From the NCBI RefSeq assembly GCF_008704205.1, contig NZ_VXLC01000018.1:186001-250000 (forward strand): a DNA stretch of 64,000 nt, in the 5' to 3' direction. Each line of letters starts with the position of its first letter. Position 1 is the first letter of the stretch. Positions 26,458-35,287 of the stretch are shown here, piece by piece. The translations under genes and the position numbers were made by a program. This DNA comes from Nocardia colli (GTDB taxonomy: Bacteria > Actinomycetota > Actinomycetes > Mycobacteriales > Mycobacteriaceae). Below the pieces are notes generated by a model. It was given only the letters and a program-made list of their open reading frames with translations, did no database searches and was not told the DNA's origin.

Positions 26458-27458
26458 CCGTGGATCTCACCTGGACCGGCAGCCAGTTCCTCGACCCGGT
26501 CGCGCACGCGGCGCAGATCGCGACGGCGCTCGGCACGGTCGATCTGACAACCAAGGACGAAACCTGGTGTACCGCGGTGGCCGCGGCCTGCGCGCGGTAC
26601 TTCGGGTTACCCGACGGCTCGGTCCGGGTGGCGGCCGGGGCCACGCAGCTGATCGAGGTCCTGCTGCGCAAGCACTATCGCGGGCTGGTGGTCGACGTCG
26701 CGCCCGGATTCCATCTCACCGCGACGATTTGCGCGCAGGCGGGCTGGCGGCGGGTGGCGGTATCGGTGCGTGAACCCGAGGAACTGCTGCCCGCCCTCGA
26801 GCCCTATCTGATCCAGCCCGAGGCGGTCATTTCTCTCTCGTCACCGCGAAATCCGCTGGGCTATCAGTTTTCCCCGGCCACCATCAGCACGCTGCTCGAG
26901 CGGGCGCGGGGCGTGGTCGTGCTCGATGAGGTGTACGCGGATTTCGCCGACTTCTCGGCGCTGAGCCTGATCCGCGAGTATCCGAATCTGTATGTGGTGC
27001 GGACGTTCTCGAAGGCATGGGGTCTGGCGAACCTGCGGATCGGGTTCGCCGCCTCGGCCGCGTTCGAAGCGGGCGCGACCATCCCGCTGATTCCGAACGC
27101 GGTGTCCGGTATCGCGCAGCGCGCGGCGAGTCACCTGCTCGCCTACCCGGACAGTGTCGTCGAAAGTATTTCTGCGGCAAGGAAATCCAGGGATCGAATG
27201 ATCGCCGTGCTGGGCGGGATCCCGAATCTTCGGGTGTGGCCGTCGCAGTCGAACTACCTGTGCCTGGAGACGCCGCTGGCCGGCGCGCTGGCGGCCTGCC
27301 TCGCCGAGATCGGCTATCCGGTCCGGCTGCTACACGACCTCTCCGGTTACCCCGCCGACTTCCCGGTCGGCATTCGCCTGACGGTGCCGCGCCCGCCGCA
27401 TGACGACGCGGTGCTCGACATGATTGCGGCAGTGCACGATCGGGCGGTCACGCGATGA
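26454..27458 (+). CDS. PLP aminotransferase, HisC/CobD-like (class I/II)
   Basis: 334 residues, short like histidinol-phosphate aminotransferase and threonine-phosphate decarboxylase. The PLP lysine is in FSKAWGLANLRIGF, and the cofactor Asp-Tyr region is LDEVYADF. SSPRNPLG replaces the more usual PNNPTG but keeps the PLP-contacting Asn. Relatives in this fold bind substrates with a phosphate group, which suits phosphonates. In context it could convert phosphonopyruvate to phosphonoalanine, or phosphonoacetaldehyde to 2-aminoethylphosphonate. The GTG start overlaps the preceding stop codon (GTGA). Confidence 0.85.
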   Translation: MTVDLTWTGSQFLDPVAHAAQIATALGTVDLTTKDETWCTAVAAACARYFGLPDGSVRVAAGATQLIEVLLRKHYRGLVVDVAPGFHLTATICAQAGWRRVAVSVREPEELLPALEPYLIQPEAVISLSSPRNPLGYQFSPATISTLLERARGVVVLDEVYADFADFSALSLIREYPNLYVVRTFSKAWGLANLRIGFAASAAFEAGATIPLIPNAVSGIAQRAASHLLAYPDSVVESISAARKSRDRMIAVLGGIPNLRVWPSQSNYLCLETPLAGALAACLAEIGYPVRLLHDLSGYPADFPVGIRLTVPRPPHDDAVLDMIAAVHDRAVTR

Positions 27459-29338
27459 GCGTCGGGGAGCTGAACGGACCGCCGACCATGAGTCCGGACG
27501 GGAGCCGGATCGCCTGGCTGTCGAGCGGTCACGCGGCGCCGCGGCTGGTGTTGTTCGACGTTGCGCGCCGCCGCGTCGAGGCACGGGTCGCGGGTGCGCC
27601 GGACCGGGTGCGCGCGTTCAGCTGGACCCACCTGCCCGGAATCGGGCTGGCCGTCGCGGATGCCTCGGGTAGCGAAGAGTGGTCGCTGCACCGGCTGTGC
27701 GACGGGGAATGGACTGTGGCGGCACGGGATTCGGGCGCACAGCTTCGAATCGCGGGCCTCAGTGCGCGGCGTCCGGCGGAGCTACTCCTCGCGACGAACG
27801 CGCGGGACCCGGAGCACCACGACTACGAGGTCCTCGATCTGCGCACCGGCGAGCGCACCGGCGTGTTGCGGAACACCGGGTACGCGGCATGCTACTTCGA
27901 CGAGGACTTCCGGCCGCGGCTGATCGAGACGGTGAACCAGGACGGATCCCGCGATCTCTGGCACGATCGAGCGGCCCGGCGGCTGTTCCTCCGGATACCG
28001 CACGAGGCCGCGCTGATCACCCGGTTCAGCCACTTCTCCGCCGACGGCGAGCTCGCGTATTTCCTGCTGCCCGAGGGTGATACGGGTACCCGTCTGGTCG
28101 CGTTGCGCTGCCGCGCGGGTGCGCCGGCGTCGCACGAGCGGACCGTCTTTTCCGTCGAGCGTGCCGATGTTCTGCGCGTCCTCGCCGAGCCGTCGACAGG
28201 GTGCCCGGAATACCTGGAGGTGCAACGGTTCCGGCGGCGCATGGTGGCGCTCGCACCGCATCTGGAACGGCCGCTGCGCGCGTTGCGGCGCCGCCTCGGC
28301 ACGGAGCCGGTGCTTCTCGAACGTCAACTGGGCGACCGCTATTGGTTGCTCGCGCGGCACCGGGCCGATGCGGACGCGGAATACTTCGGCTACCAGCCCG
28401 CCGTGGACGAGCTGTGGCCGCTGATGCAAGCACGACCGGCCCGGCGGCGCGCACGGATCTTCTGTCGCGCGGTCGACGTGCCGCTGCGGACCGGGGAACG
28501 CGCGATCACCTACCTGTCCGGGCCCCGCGACGGTGACCGGGCGAAACCCACCGTGCTGCTCGTCCACGGCGGACCTTGGCGCCGCACCGGCTGGGAGTTC
28601 GACTCCCGGCGGTCCTGGCTGGCCGAGCAGGGATTCTTGGTGCTGGAGCCCAACTTTCGCGGCTCGATCGGCTTCGGCGCCGGCTGGGTGAACGCGGCCG
28701 ACGGGCAGTGGGGCGCGACCATGCAGGACGACCTGGAAGACACCCTGGACTGGGCGATCCGGCGCGGCTACGCCGATCCCGCGCGCATCGCCCTGGTCGG
28801 CGGCAGCTATGGCGGCTACGCCGTGTTGCAGCTCGCCGCCACGTCGACCCGGGCCTTCCGCTGCGTCGTCGCGCTGTCGCCGCTCACCGACCTGGTGGAC
28901 TTCGTCACGAACCTGCCCGCGGCGTGGCGCACGGCGGCGCCGATGGTCCGCCGCCGCATCGGCGACCCGGGGCTGAGCGAGCAGCGACGTCGACTGGCGC
29001 GGCATTCGCCGGTCGGCAACGCCGCCACCGTGCGGTGCCCGGTGCTGCTGGTGCATGGTGCCAACGACGCGCGGGTACCGGTCGAGATGTCGAGCCGGAT
29101 GTTTCTCGCGCTGGCCCGCTCCGGCCGGGACGCGACGCTGGCGCTCTTCCCGGACGAGGGGCACGAAATCGTCGGCGCCGAAAACCAGCGCGCCAGAGAC
29201 GAATTGATCGCCGGCTTCCTCGCCGGACAGCGCGGCGGCACGGACGATCGCCCGAACCGACCGGGGTCGACGAGTATGCGGCTGCTTCGTACGCCGAACG
29301 CCGCGGCCACCCTCGAACAGCAGGAGGCGCCATGCTGA
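27455..29338 (+). CDS. S9-family peptidase (prolyl oligopeptidase/acylaminoacyl peptidase type)
   Basis: 627 residues: an N-terminal beta-propeller (~1-370) and a C-terminal alpha/beta hydrolase. The nucleophile is Ser451 in GGSYGGYAV, the acid Asp538 in HGANDARVP, and His570 in DEGHE; all three catalytic residues are present. There is no signal peptide, so it acts in the cytosol. The ATG overlaps the previous stop (ATGA). In a cluster with two ATP-grasp ligases and a small protein, it could release a product from a peptide scaffold, trim a propeptide, or hydrolyse the toxic peptide as self-protection. Confidence 0.92.
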   Translation: MSVGELNGPPTMSPDGSRIAWLSSGHAAPRLVLFDVARRRVEARVAGAPDRVRAFSWTHLPGIGLAVADASGSEEWSLHRLCDGEWTVAARDSGAQLRIAGLSARRPAELLLATNARDPEHHDYEVLDLRTGERTGVLRNTGYAACYFDEDFRPRLIETVNQDGSRDLWHDRAARRLFLRIPHEAALITRFSHFSADGELAYFLLPEGDTGTRLVALRCRAGAPASHERTVFSVERADVLRVLAEPSTGCPEYLEVQRFRRRMVALAPHLERPLRALRRRLGTEPVLLERQLGDRYWLLARHRADADAEYFGYQPAVDELWPLMQARPARRRARIFCRAVDVPLRTGERAITYLSGPRDGDRAKPTVLLVHGGPWRRTGWEFDSRRSWLAEQGFLVLEPNFRGSIGFGAGWVNAADGQWGATMQDDLEDTLDWAIRRGYADPARIALVGGSYGGYAVLQLAATSTRAFRCVVALSPLTDLVDFVTNLPAAWRTAAPMVRRRIGDPGLSEQRRRLARHSPVGNAATVRCPVLLVHGANDARVPVEMSSRMFLALARSGRDATLALFPDEGHEIVGAENQRARDELIAGFLAGQRGGTDDRPNRPGSTSMRLLRTPNAAATLEQQEAPC

Positions 29339-30510
29339 ATCCCGCCTGGTTTCTGAACGAACTCGACCAGCATCGGATCGGCTGCATCACCGGCGTGCCC
29401 TGCTCATACATCTCGGGCCTGTATTCGATGCTCGAAGACGGGACACGGCCGTACTTTCCGGCCACCTCCGAAGGCGAAGCGGTGGCGTTGGCGGCAGGCG
29501 CCTGGCTGGCCGGTTCGCGTGGCCTGGTGCTCGCGCAGAACTCGGGTCTCGGCAATATGGTCAATCCCCTGACCTCGCTCACCCAGCCGTTCGAGATCCC
29601 GGTACTGCTCGGCGTCTCGCGCCGGGGATGGCCGGCGGGCACCGACGAGCCGCAGCACGCACTGATGGGCCGGATCACGCCGGATCTGTTGCGACTGATC
29701 GAAATTCGTACCGAAGACCTGTCCGCCGCGCAGGCTACCGCCGCCCGGCAGCTGGCCCACGCGGCCGATCGTTGCGAACAACGACTCTCGACGGCCTTCG
29801 TACTGGAAAAGGGGGTGTTCGACAACGCCGTGCCGGCCTGCGAAGTGGTTGCGCCCGAGCCACTTCCGGGCGCGGCCGGGCGCGAGTTGCGCGGCGGCCC
29901 GCGGCCGACCCGGGCCGAGGTACTCGAAAGTTGGCTCGCACTGGGCATCTCGCGCCCGACGGTCGCGACGACCGGCTATACGTCGCGGGAGCTGTACGGC
30001 CTCGACGACCGGGACAACCATTTCTATCTCGTCGGCTCGATGGGCTGTGCGCCCGCGCTCGGCGCCGGGATCGCGATCACCGGGTCGCCGGTGACCGTGC
30101 TCGACGGCGACGGCGCGCTGCTGATGCGAATGGGCTCGCTGGCCACCGTGGCCCGCCACGTCCGCACGCCGTTTCTGCACGTGGTGCTGGACAACGGCCG
30201 CCACGAATCCACCGGCGGTCAGCGCACCAACGGGGCCGGCGTCGACTTCGCTGCGGCGGCGCTGGCCTGCGGCTACCGGGCGGCCTGGCGCTGTGACGGG
30301 CGCGACGCCGTAGCCGCCGCGCTGCGGGAAGCCGTGGCATATCAGGACGGGTGCGTGCTCGTGCACTGCCTCGTCCGACCCGGCGTCGGGGCGAAGCCGC
30401 CCCGGCCGAAGGACCGGCTGCCCGATCTGGCGCTCCGGTTCCGCACCCACCTCACCGACCATTTCGCCGCAGCCGAAGGAGGCTCAGATGGCTATTCGGT
30501 TCGTCCGTAG
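29332..30510 (+). CDS. ppd: Phosphonopyruvate decarboxylase
   Basis: 392 residues, ThDP-dependent, of the Ppd/sulfopyruvate decarboxylase type with fused alpha and beta parts. The N-terminal GVPCSYIS and EGEAVALAAGAWLAG are characteristic. The ThDP/Mg motif is LDGDGALLMRMG...LDNGRHESTGGQ. It converts phosphonopyruvate to phosphonoacetaldehyde, the step that drives the unfavourable mutase equilibrium. AGGAGG precedes the ATG. It overlaps the peptidase gene by 7 nt and the next gene by 23 nt. A second Ppd is encoded in cluster B. Together with PEP mutase it makes phosphonate production highly likely. Confidence 0.95.
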   Translation: MLNPAWFLNELDQHRIGCITGVPCSYISGLYSMLEDGTRPYFPATSEGEAVALAAGAWLAGSRGLVLAQNSGLGNMVNPLTSLTQPFEIPVLLGVSRRGWPAGTDEPQHALMGRITPDLLRLIEIRTEDLSAAQATAARQLAHAADRCEQRLSTAFVLEKGVFDNAVPACEVVAPEPLPGAAGRELRGGPRPTRAEVLESWLALGISRPTVATTGYTSRELYGLDDRDNHFYLVGSMGCAPALGAGIAITGSPVTVLDGDGALLMRMGSLATVARHVRTPFLHVVLDNGRHESTGGQRTNGAGVDFAAAALACGYRAAWRCDGRDAVAAALREAVAYQDGCVLVHCLVRPGVGAKPPRPKDRLPDLALRFRTHLTDHFAAAEGGSDGYSVRP

Positions 30511-31711
30511 CAACGCATTACTTCTCCTCGTCCCCAAAACGGGGAGCACCTGGATCCGATCGAAGCTCGGCGAACTCGGGATCGAGGTCGAATACCTCGG
30601 CGATCCCGCGATGCGCGACCACGATCTGCTCGCGTCCTATGACCGCGCGCAGTACTCGTGCGTCGGCGCGTTCGTCCGCAGCCCGATCGAGTGGTATCGC
30701 TCGTATTGGGCCTACCGGATGGAAAAGGGCTGGCGGCCGCAATACCCGCTGGACGAGCACTGCGCGAGCGAGGACTTCGAAACCTTCATCCGGAAGGCCG
30801 TTTCCGTGCTTCCCGGGGCGCTCGGCAATATCTACCGGTCCTACGTCGGCCCGCCGGAGGCGCAGATCGACTTCATCGGGCATCAGGAGAGACTGGCGGA
30901 AGACTTCGCGAAGTTCCTGCGCACCATCGGTGAAGATTTCGACGAATCCGTGCTGAGCCGCGGCCCGGCGGTCAACGCTACGACCACCCGCCCGGAGTAT
31001 CCGGCCGAACTCGAAGAGCTCATCACGCTGTCCGAATGGGAGACGATGGAGCGCTTCGGCTATCTGCCGGACCGCCCGGACCCGATCGGGCTCGCGGAGA
31101 TGCGCGCGCGCTTCCCCGAGCACGCCGACGACTACCGGTTGCTCGCGCTGTGGACCGAGCAGACCCATTGGGCGCCGGACGACATCAAACGCAAAGCGGG
31201 GCAACCGGTTCCGGCGAGCACCCGGCATGCCCGCGCACACAGCAACTTCGCGCTGTCCGCACTGCACAAACATGCCGACCCGGAATACGCCGAGCAGCGG
31301 TATCGGCGTGCGCTGGAACTCGACCCGCAGCACCCGCGGACGCTGTGCAACTACGCGCTGCTGGTATGGCGGCAGCACAACGACCCGGAGGAGGCGCGCA
31401 GGCTGATGCTGCGCGCGCTGGCCGGCCGCCCGAATCATCCGTACACGCTCGGCAGGCTGGCCCGGCTCACCGATCGCGAGCTCGGCGACGCCGCTCTGGC
31501 GGAGGTGCTGTACCGGCAGAGCCTGGCCGGTAACGACGCGCAGGAGGAGGTGGCGGTCGAGCTCGCCGATCTGCTGCTCCGCCAGGGACATTCGAGCACG
31601 GCCGCGCGCCTGCTCGGCGAGCGGATCGAACGCCCGGACGCCGGTCAACTGACCCGCGTCGCACTGGCCACCACTTTGCTGCACGCACGAAAGGAACGCG
31701 AAAATGCTTGA
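30488..31711 (+). CDS. Sulfotransferase with C-terminal TPR-like repeats
   Basis: 407 residues. The N-terminal half has the PAPS 5'-phosphosulfate loop PKTGSTW (16-22) and the 3'-phosphate segment FVRSPIEWYRSYW (~62-74), in the spacing of sulfotransferases. The C-terminal ~170 residues contain TPR-like helices (YAEQRYRRALELDPQHPRTL). The TPRs could hold the substrate, perhaps the small protein encoded two genes downstream. cysD-cysNC lie divergently at the head of the cluster and can supply PAPS. A sulfated or sulfamated phosphonate is therefore possible. GAAGGAGG precedes the ATG. Confidence 0.85.
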   Translation: MAIRFVRSNALLLLVPKTGSTWIRSKLGELGIEVEYLGDPAMRDHDLLASYDRAQYSCVGAFVRSPIEWYRSYWAYRMEKGWRPQYPLDEHCASEDFETFIRKAVSVLPGALGNIYRSYVGPPEAQIDFIGHQERLAEDFAKFLRTIGEDFDESVLSRGPAVNATTTRPEYPAELEELITLSEWETMERFGYLPDRPDPIGLAEMRARFPEHADDYRLLALWTEQTHWAPDDIKRKAGQPVPASTRHARAHSNFALSALHKHADPEYAEQRYRRALELDPQHPRTLCNYALLVWRQHNDPEEARRLMLRALAGRPNHPYTLGRLARLTDRELGDAALAEVLYRQSLAGNDAQEEVAVELADLLLRQGHSSTAARLLGERIERPDAGQLTRVALATTLLHARKERENA

Positions 31712-32576
31712 ACAGTCACCCACCGAGATCTCGAGTGCGACCATCCTCGGCGCGGGCGTGCCCGCGGCCGGCCGGAGCGTCGCCGACGTCGTTGCCGCCG
31801 CGCGCGAGGTGCTGAACCGCCACCGCGTCTGCCTGGTCCGCGGCTTCCCCACCGAGCCGGGGAAGTATCTCGAGTTCCTGCGCGGTTTCGGCACACCGCT
31901 GGACAACTACTCCTCGCGCAGCGAACTGGCAGACGACGATCCGCATCCACAGATCAACCGCGTCAAGTTCAAGCCGCCGGGACAGTACACGCGCAAGTCC
32001 GTGCACTACTCGGAGGGGGAGTTGCGCCCGCACTCGGCGCGGTCCTGGCGTACTCCACGGCCGGCTTGTTTCGCCATGCTGATGGTCGACCCGGGCTGGC
32101 GGGACACCGCTGAGGGCCAGCGCGGCGAATCACTGGTGCTGAGCTGGCGGCAGCTGTTCAGCCGCCTGGCCGAGCGCGACGGCGAGACCTTCGCCCGGCA
32201 CTTCGATCGGCTCACCACGACGCCGATCACGTTCGCGGCCAACAACGTTCGCGAGGAGAACACCGATATCCCGCTGTGCTACCCGCTGCCCGACGCCGCC
32301 GACGCCTACGACGTCGGTGTCCGGCTGAAGCAGGACATCACCGAGAAACTGCCCGGCCTGAAGGCGGACATCGAGGACTTCGACGCCTACGCCGAAGCCA
32401 TCGATTACCTCGTCACCAACGCGGCCGACCCGGCTTTCCAAGCGGTCTTCCCGATGGATTCGGGCGATCTGCTGCTGATCGACAACAACCGAATGGCGCA
32501 CGGCCGCCGCAACATCGTCGGCACGCGGGGTGACGCGATCAACCCCCGCGAGCTGTGGAGCGTCACCGTCGAATGA
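31704..32576 (+). CDS. TauD/CAS-like Fe(II)/2-oxoglutarate enzyme with HxA motif (putative halogenase)
   Basis: 290 residues with the double-stranded beta-helix order of TauD/clavaminate synthase-like enzymes. The proximal metal motif reads His110-Ser111-Ala112 where hydroxylases have HxD/E. The distal His266 (NRMAHGR) and the 2-oxoglutarate Arg282 (NPRELW) are present. Loss of the acid residue, leaving HxA or HxG, is the hallmark of Fe/2OG halogenases such as SyrB2, where chloride takes the vacant site. An amino-acid halogenase is the most interesting reading. A degenerate or unusual hydroxylase is the alternative, since the alignment is by eye. It overlaps the sulfotransferase gene by 8 nt. 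Confidence 0.8.
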   Translation: MLEQSPTEISSATILGAGVPAAGRSVADVVAAAREVLNRHRVCLVRGFPTEPGKYLEFLRGFGTPLDNYSSRSELADDDPHPQINRVKFKPPGQYTRKSVHYSEGELRPHSARSWRTPRPACFAMLMVDPGWRDTAEGQRGESLVLSWRQLFSRLAERDGETFARHFDRLTTTPITFAANNVREENTDIPLCYPLPDAADAYDVGVRLKQDITEKLPGLKADIEDFDAYAEAIDYLVTNAADPAFQAVFPMDSGDLLLIDNNRMAHGRRNIVGTRGDAINPRELWSVTVE

Positions 32577-32590
32577 ATGGAGAAAAGGCA

Positions 32591-32779
32591 ATGACCGAAC
32601 AAACACCCGCCCCGGAGGATCTCGCTGCCGCGTGCGCGCGCCTGCAGGGCGAGCTCGATGCCATGCTCGGCAAGCGCGACGCCGACGCGGCGGTCGGCTC
32701 GCTCGACCAGGCCGTCGCCTCGCTCAAAGGGGTTGAGCAGCGCAATGTTTCGTCCGTCCAACTGGTAGCGCTGGACTAG
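32591..32779 (+). CDS. Small acidic protein, 62 aa (possible carrier or scaffold peptide)
   Basis: 62 residues from ATG 32591 with GGAGAAAAGG upstream; not recognised. It looks mostly helical (LAAACARLQGELDAML, VGSLDQAVASLKG) and ends in SSVQLVALD with a C-terminal Asp. It has one Cys and no zinc-finger set, so it is not LysW. It is spaced 14 nt and 7 nt from its neighbours within the cluster operon and is evidently co-expressed. Two ATP-grasp ligases and a peptidase in the same operon suggest, but do not prove, that amino acids are added to its C terminus and later released. It may instead be a simple subunit or chaperone. Confidence 0.72.
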   Translation: MTEQTPAPEDLAAACARLQGELDAMLGKRDADAAVGSLDQAVASLKGVEQRNVSSVQLVALD

Positions 32780-32786
32780 TGCCGAG

Positions 32787-33839
32787 ATGAACGCATTGCG
32801 ACCGAAGGTGGCCGGCGAGGTCGTCAAGCTGATCTGCTCGTGCGTGCGCAATGCACCGGCACTGCTCGACGGCCGGGAGAAGCTGGCCCCGGTGAATTCC
32901 GCACCGCGCGACGGCGATCTCGTCCTGGTGCGCTGCCTGGACGGCAAGGGCGCCTACGACCACGTCGAAGACGAAACCGGCGCCGCGGTGCGCCTTTACC
33001 CCGGCGACGTGTTCGTCGCGCTGCTCGGCACCCGCCGCTCCGGCACGAACCTGGTCGGCGAGGTCCCGGACCGGCCGCTGGCCACCGGAGACCGGCTGGA
33101 CCTGGTCGCGCAGGGCGGGCTGGTCGCCAGCTGTGTCGCGGTGCCCGCGTACTACGGTTCGCGGGCACTGCCGGTGGAGGTCGTCGGTTTTCCCGGCAAC
33201 GGCCGGATCACGAATATCGCTGACACGCCGGTGATTCCGATCATCGACACCGGGCCGGCGCCGGTGCGCACGCCGGTGCTGTTCGTCTGCGGCACCTCCG
33301 CCGAGGTGGGCAAGACGACCCTGGTCTGTCAGCTCGCGCTCGCCGCGAAACGATGCCGGCCGGAGCTGCGCATCGCCGCGATCAAGGCGTGCGGGACCGG
33401 GCGGGCCCGCGACCGCCTGCACTATCGCGACGCGAACTACGACGTGGTCACCGATTTCGTGGACGCGGGCATGCCCTCGACCTACGGCGTCGAGGCCGGA
33501 CGATTCCGGGCGATGTTGCGCACGTTGATCACTCACTGCGCCGACCGCGCCGGCCTCGTCGTCGTCGAGATCGGCGGCGACCTCCTGGAGGCCAGGGCGC
33601 CCGAGGCGCTGGAGGTCATGGCCGAACTGCAGGCCGCGTGCGTGCTGATGACCAATGACGCGATGGGCGCGTGTGACGGACTGCGGCGGCTCGACGCGCT
33701 CGGCAGCCCGCCGCTGCGGATCGGCAGCCTCAAGCAGAACACGCGCTCCCTCGCCGACCGGCTCGGTGTACCGCTGGAGACGATTCTCGAAACGGGCGAT
33801 CCGGCGGCCTGTGAACGCTTGGTGGAGTTGATGGTATGA
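32787..33839 (+). CDS. DUF1611-like P-loop protein
   Basis: 350 residues. Residues ~1-150 are beta-rich, with a repeated VGGFP/VVGFPG-type segment. The P-loop GTSAEVGKTT is at 169-178, followed by IAAIKACGTG, a style shared with dethiobiotin synthetase and DUF1611 (DgcN-like) proteins. Some relatives handle amino-acid substrates with ATP, so a role as ATP-dependent acyl or amino-acid ligase in this pathway is plausible but unproved. Its stop overlaps the aldehyde dehydrogenase start (ATGA). No signal peptide or membrane segment. Confidence 0.7.
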   Translation: MNALRPKVAGEVVKLICSCVRNAPALLDGREKLAPVNSAPRDGDLVLVRCLDGKGAYDHVEDETGAAVRLYPGDVFVALLGTRRSGTNLVGEVPDRPLATGDRLDLVAQGGLVASCVAVPAYYGSRALPVEVVGFPGNGRITNIADTPVIPIIDTGPAPVRTPVLFVCGTSAEVGKTTLVCQLALAAKRCRPELRIAAIKACGTGRARDRLHYRDANYDVVTDFVDAGMPSTYGVEAGRFRAMLRTLITHCADRAGLVVVEIGGDLLEARAPEALEVMAELQAACVLMTNDAMGACDGLRRLDALGSPPLRIGSLKQNTRSLADRLGVPLETILETGDPAACERLVELMV

Positions 33840-35287
33840 GCACTGAAGTACTGGCCGTTCGCGAGGAGGGGCCACGGATCGGCGGTAAACGGCCGGCCTG
33901 TGCCGCCGCGATCGAGGTCCGCTACCCGCATACCGGGGAGGTGATCGGGATCGTCGGGCGGGCAACCGCCGCCGACGTCGGGCAGGCCTTGGCTTTCGCC
34001 GCGGGATTCCGGTCGACGCTCAGTCGGTATGAGCGGCATAGGATTCTGGTGCGGGCCCGGGAACTGATCGAGGGCCGGGCGAACGAATTCGCCCGGCTGA
34101 TCACCCTGGAGTCGGGCCTGTGCCTGCGCGATACCCGGCACGAGGTACGGCGCACCTGCGACGTGCTGCAGTGCGCGGCGAATCAGGTGCTCGCCGAGCG
34201 CGGCGGCGTCTATCCCGGCGATGTCACCGAAAGCGGCGGCGCGCGAAAGATTTTCACCCTCACCGAGCCGTTGCTCGGGGTGATCTGCGCGATCACGCCG
34301 TTCAACCATCCGCTGAACCAGGTGGCGCACAAGGTGGTTCCGGCGGTCGCCAGCGGCAACCGGGTGGTGCTCAAACCGTCGGAGAAGACCCCGCTTTCGG
34401 CGTTGCTATTCGCCGACACGCTCTACGCGGCCGGGCTGCCGCCGGAAATGCTCCAGGTGGTCACCGGCGACCCGGCCGATCTCGGTGCGGCGCTGCTGGA
34501 CGACCCGCGGGTGAGCATGATCGCGTTCACCGGCAGCAGCACGGTCGGCAAGCGCATCGCCGACCGCGCCGGATACCGCCGGGTGATCCTCGAACTCGGC
34601 GGGATCGATCCGGCGATCGTCTGCGACGACACCGATCTGGCGGTGGCGGCCGAACTCGTCGCCCGTGGCGCGTACGGGAATTCGGGGCAGCGCTGCACCG
34701 CGATCAAGCGGGTGCTCGTGCAGGACTCCGTCGCGGCGGAGTTCACCGCGTTGCTGGTGGCGCAGACCCGGCGCTGGCGGACCGGCGATCCGCTCGACCC
34801 GGAAACCGATATCGGCACGGTAATCGACGAGGCTTCGGCGACGCGTATCGAAGCTACCGTGGCCGGCGCGGTCCGGGCGGGCGCCGAAATCGCCTGTGGC
34901 GGAACGCGGAACGGCGCACACTACGCACCGACCGTCGTCGAGCCGGTGACGCCGGACATGTCGCTGGTCACCGAGGAGGTCTTCGGCCCGGTGGCGCCGA
35001 TCGTGCGGTTCGCCGACGACGCCGAGGCCATCCGGATCGCCAACTCCTGCCGGTACGCGCTGTCGGCCAGTGTGCTCACCCGCGACCTGAACCGCGCCTT
35101 CGGTTTCGTCACCGGCTTGCACGCCGGAAACGTCAATATCGCGGAAGTGCCTGGGTACCGGCTGGAGTCGATGCCGTTCGGCGGACTCAAGGATTCAGGA
35201 CTCGGAGACAAAGAAGGAGTCGTCGAGGCAATGCGGAACTACACCACCGTCAAGACCTGCTCCCTGCCCTGGCTGAGCCCGGCATGA
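33836..35287 (+). CDS. Aldehyde dehydrogenase, phosphonoacetaldehyde dehydrogenase-like (PhnY type)
   Basis: 483 residues. Key motifs are PFNHPLNQVAHK and KPSEKTPL in the NAD-binding domain, the catalytic Glu in LELGGIDP, and the nucleophile Cys in NSGQRCTAIKR. This signature set resembles phosphonoacetaldehyde or phosphonoformaldehyde dehydrogenases. In cluster A it would oxidise phosphonoacetaldehyde from Ppd to phosphonoacetate. A paralogue in cluster B shares the same motifs. It may instead act on another aldehyde. The start and stop overlap both neighbours by 4 nt. Confidence 0.9.
   Translation: MSTEVLAVREEGPRIGGKRPACAAAIEVRYPHTGEVIGIVGRATAADVGQALAFAAGFRSTLSRYERHRILVRARELIEGRANEFARLITLESGLCLRDTRHEVRRTCDVLQCAANQVLAERGGVYPGDVTESGGARKIFTLTEPLLGVICAITPFNHPLNQVAHKVVPAVASGNRVVLKPSEKTPLSALLFADTLYAAGLPPEMLQVVTGDPADLGAALLDDPRVSMIAFTGSSTVGKRIADRAGYRRVILELGGIDPAIVCDDTDLAVAAELVARGAYGNSGQRCTAIKRVLVQDSVAAEFTALLVAQTRRWRTGDPLDPETDIGTVIDEASATRIEATVAGAVRAGAEIACGGTRNGAHYAPTVVEPVTPDMSLVTEEVFGPVAPIVRFADDAEAIRIANSCRYALSASVLTRDLNRAFGFVTGLHAGNVNIAEVPGYRLESMPFGGLKDSGLGDKEGVVEAMRNYTTVKTCSLPWLSPA

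Noticed and set aside
32591..32779. RiPP precursor with a clear core peptide
   Set aside because: No leader/core boundary, Cys/Ser/Thr-rich core or RiPP cyclase was seen; kept only as a possible carrier or scaffold.
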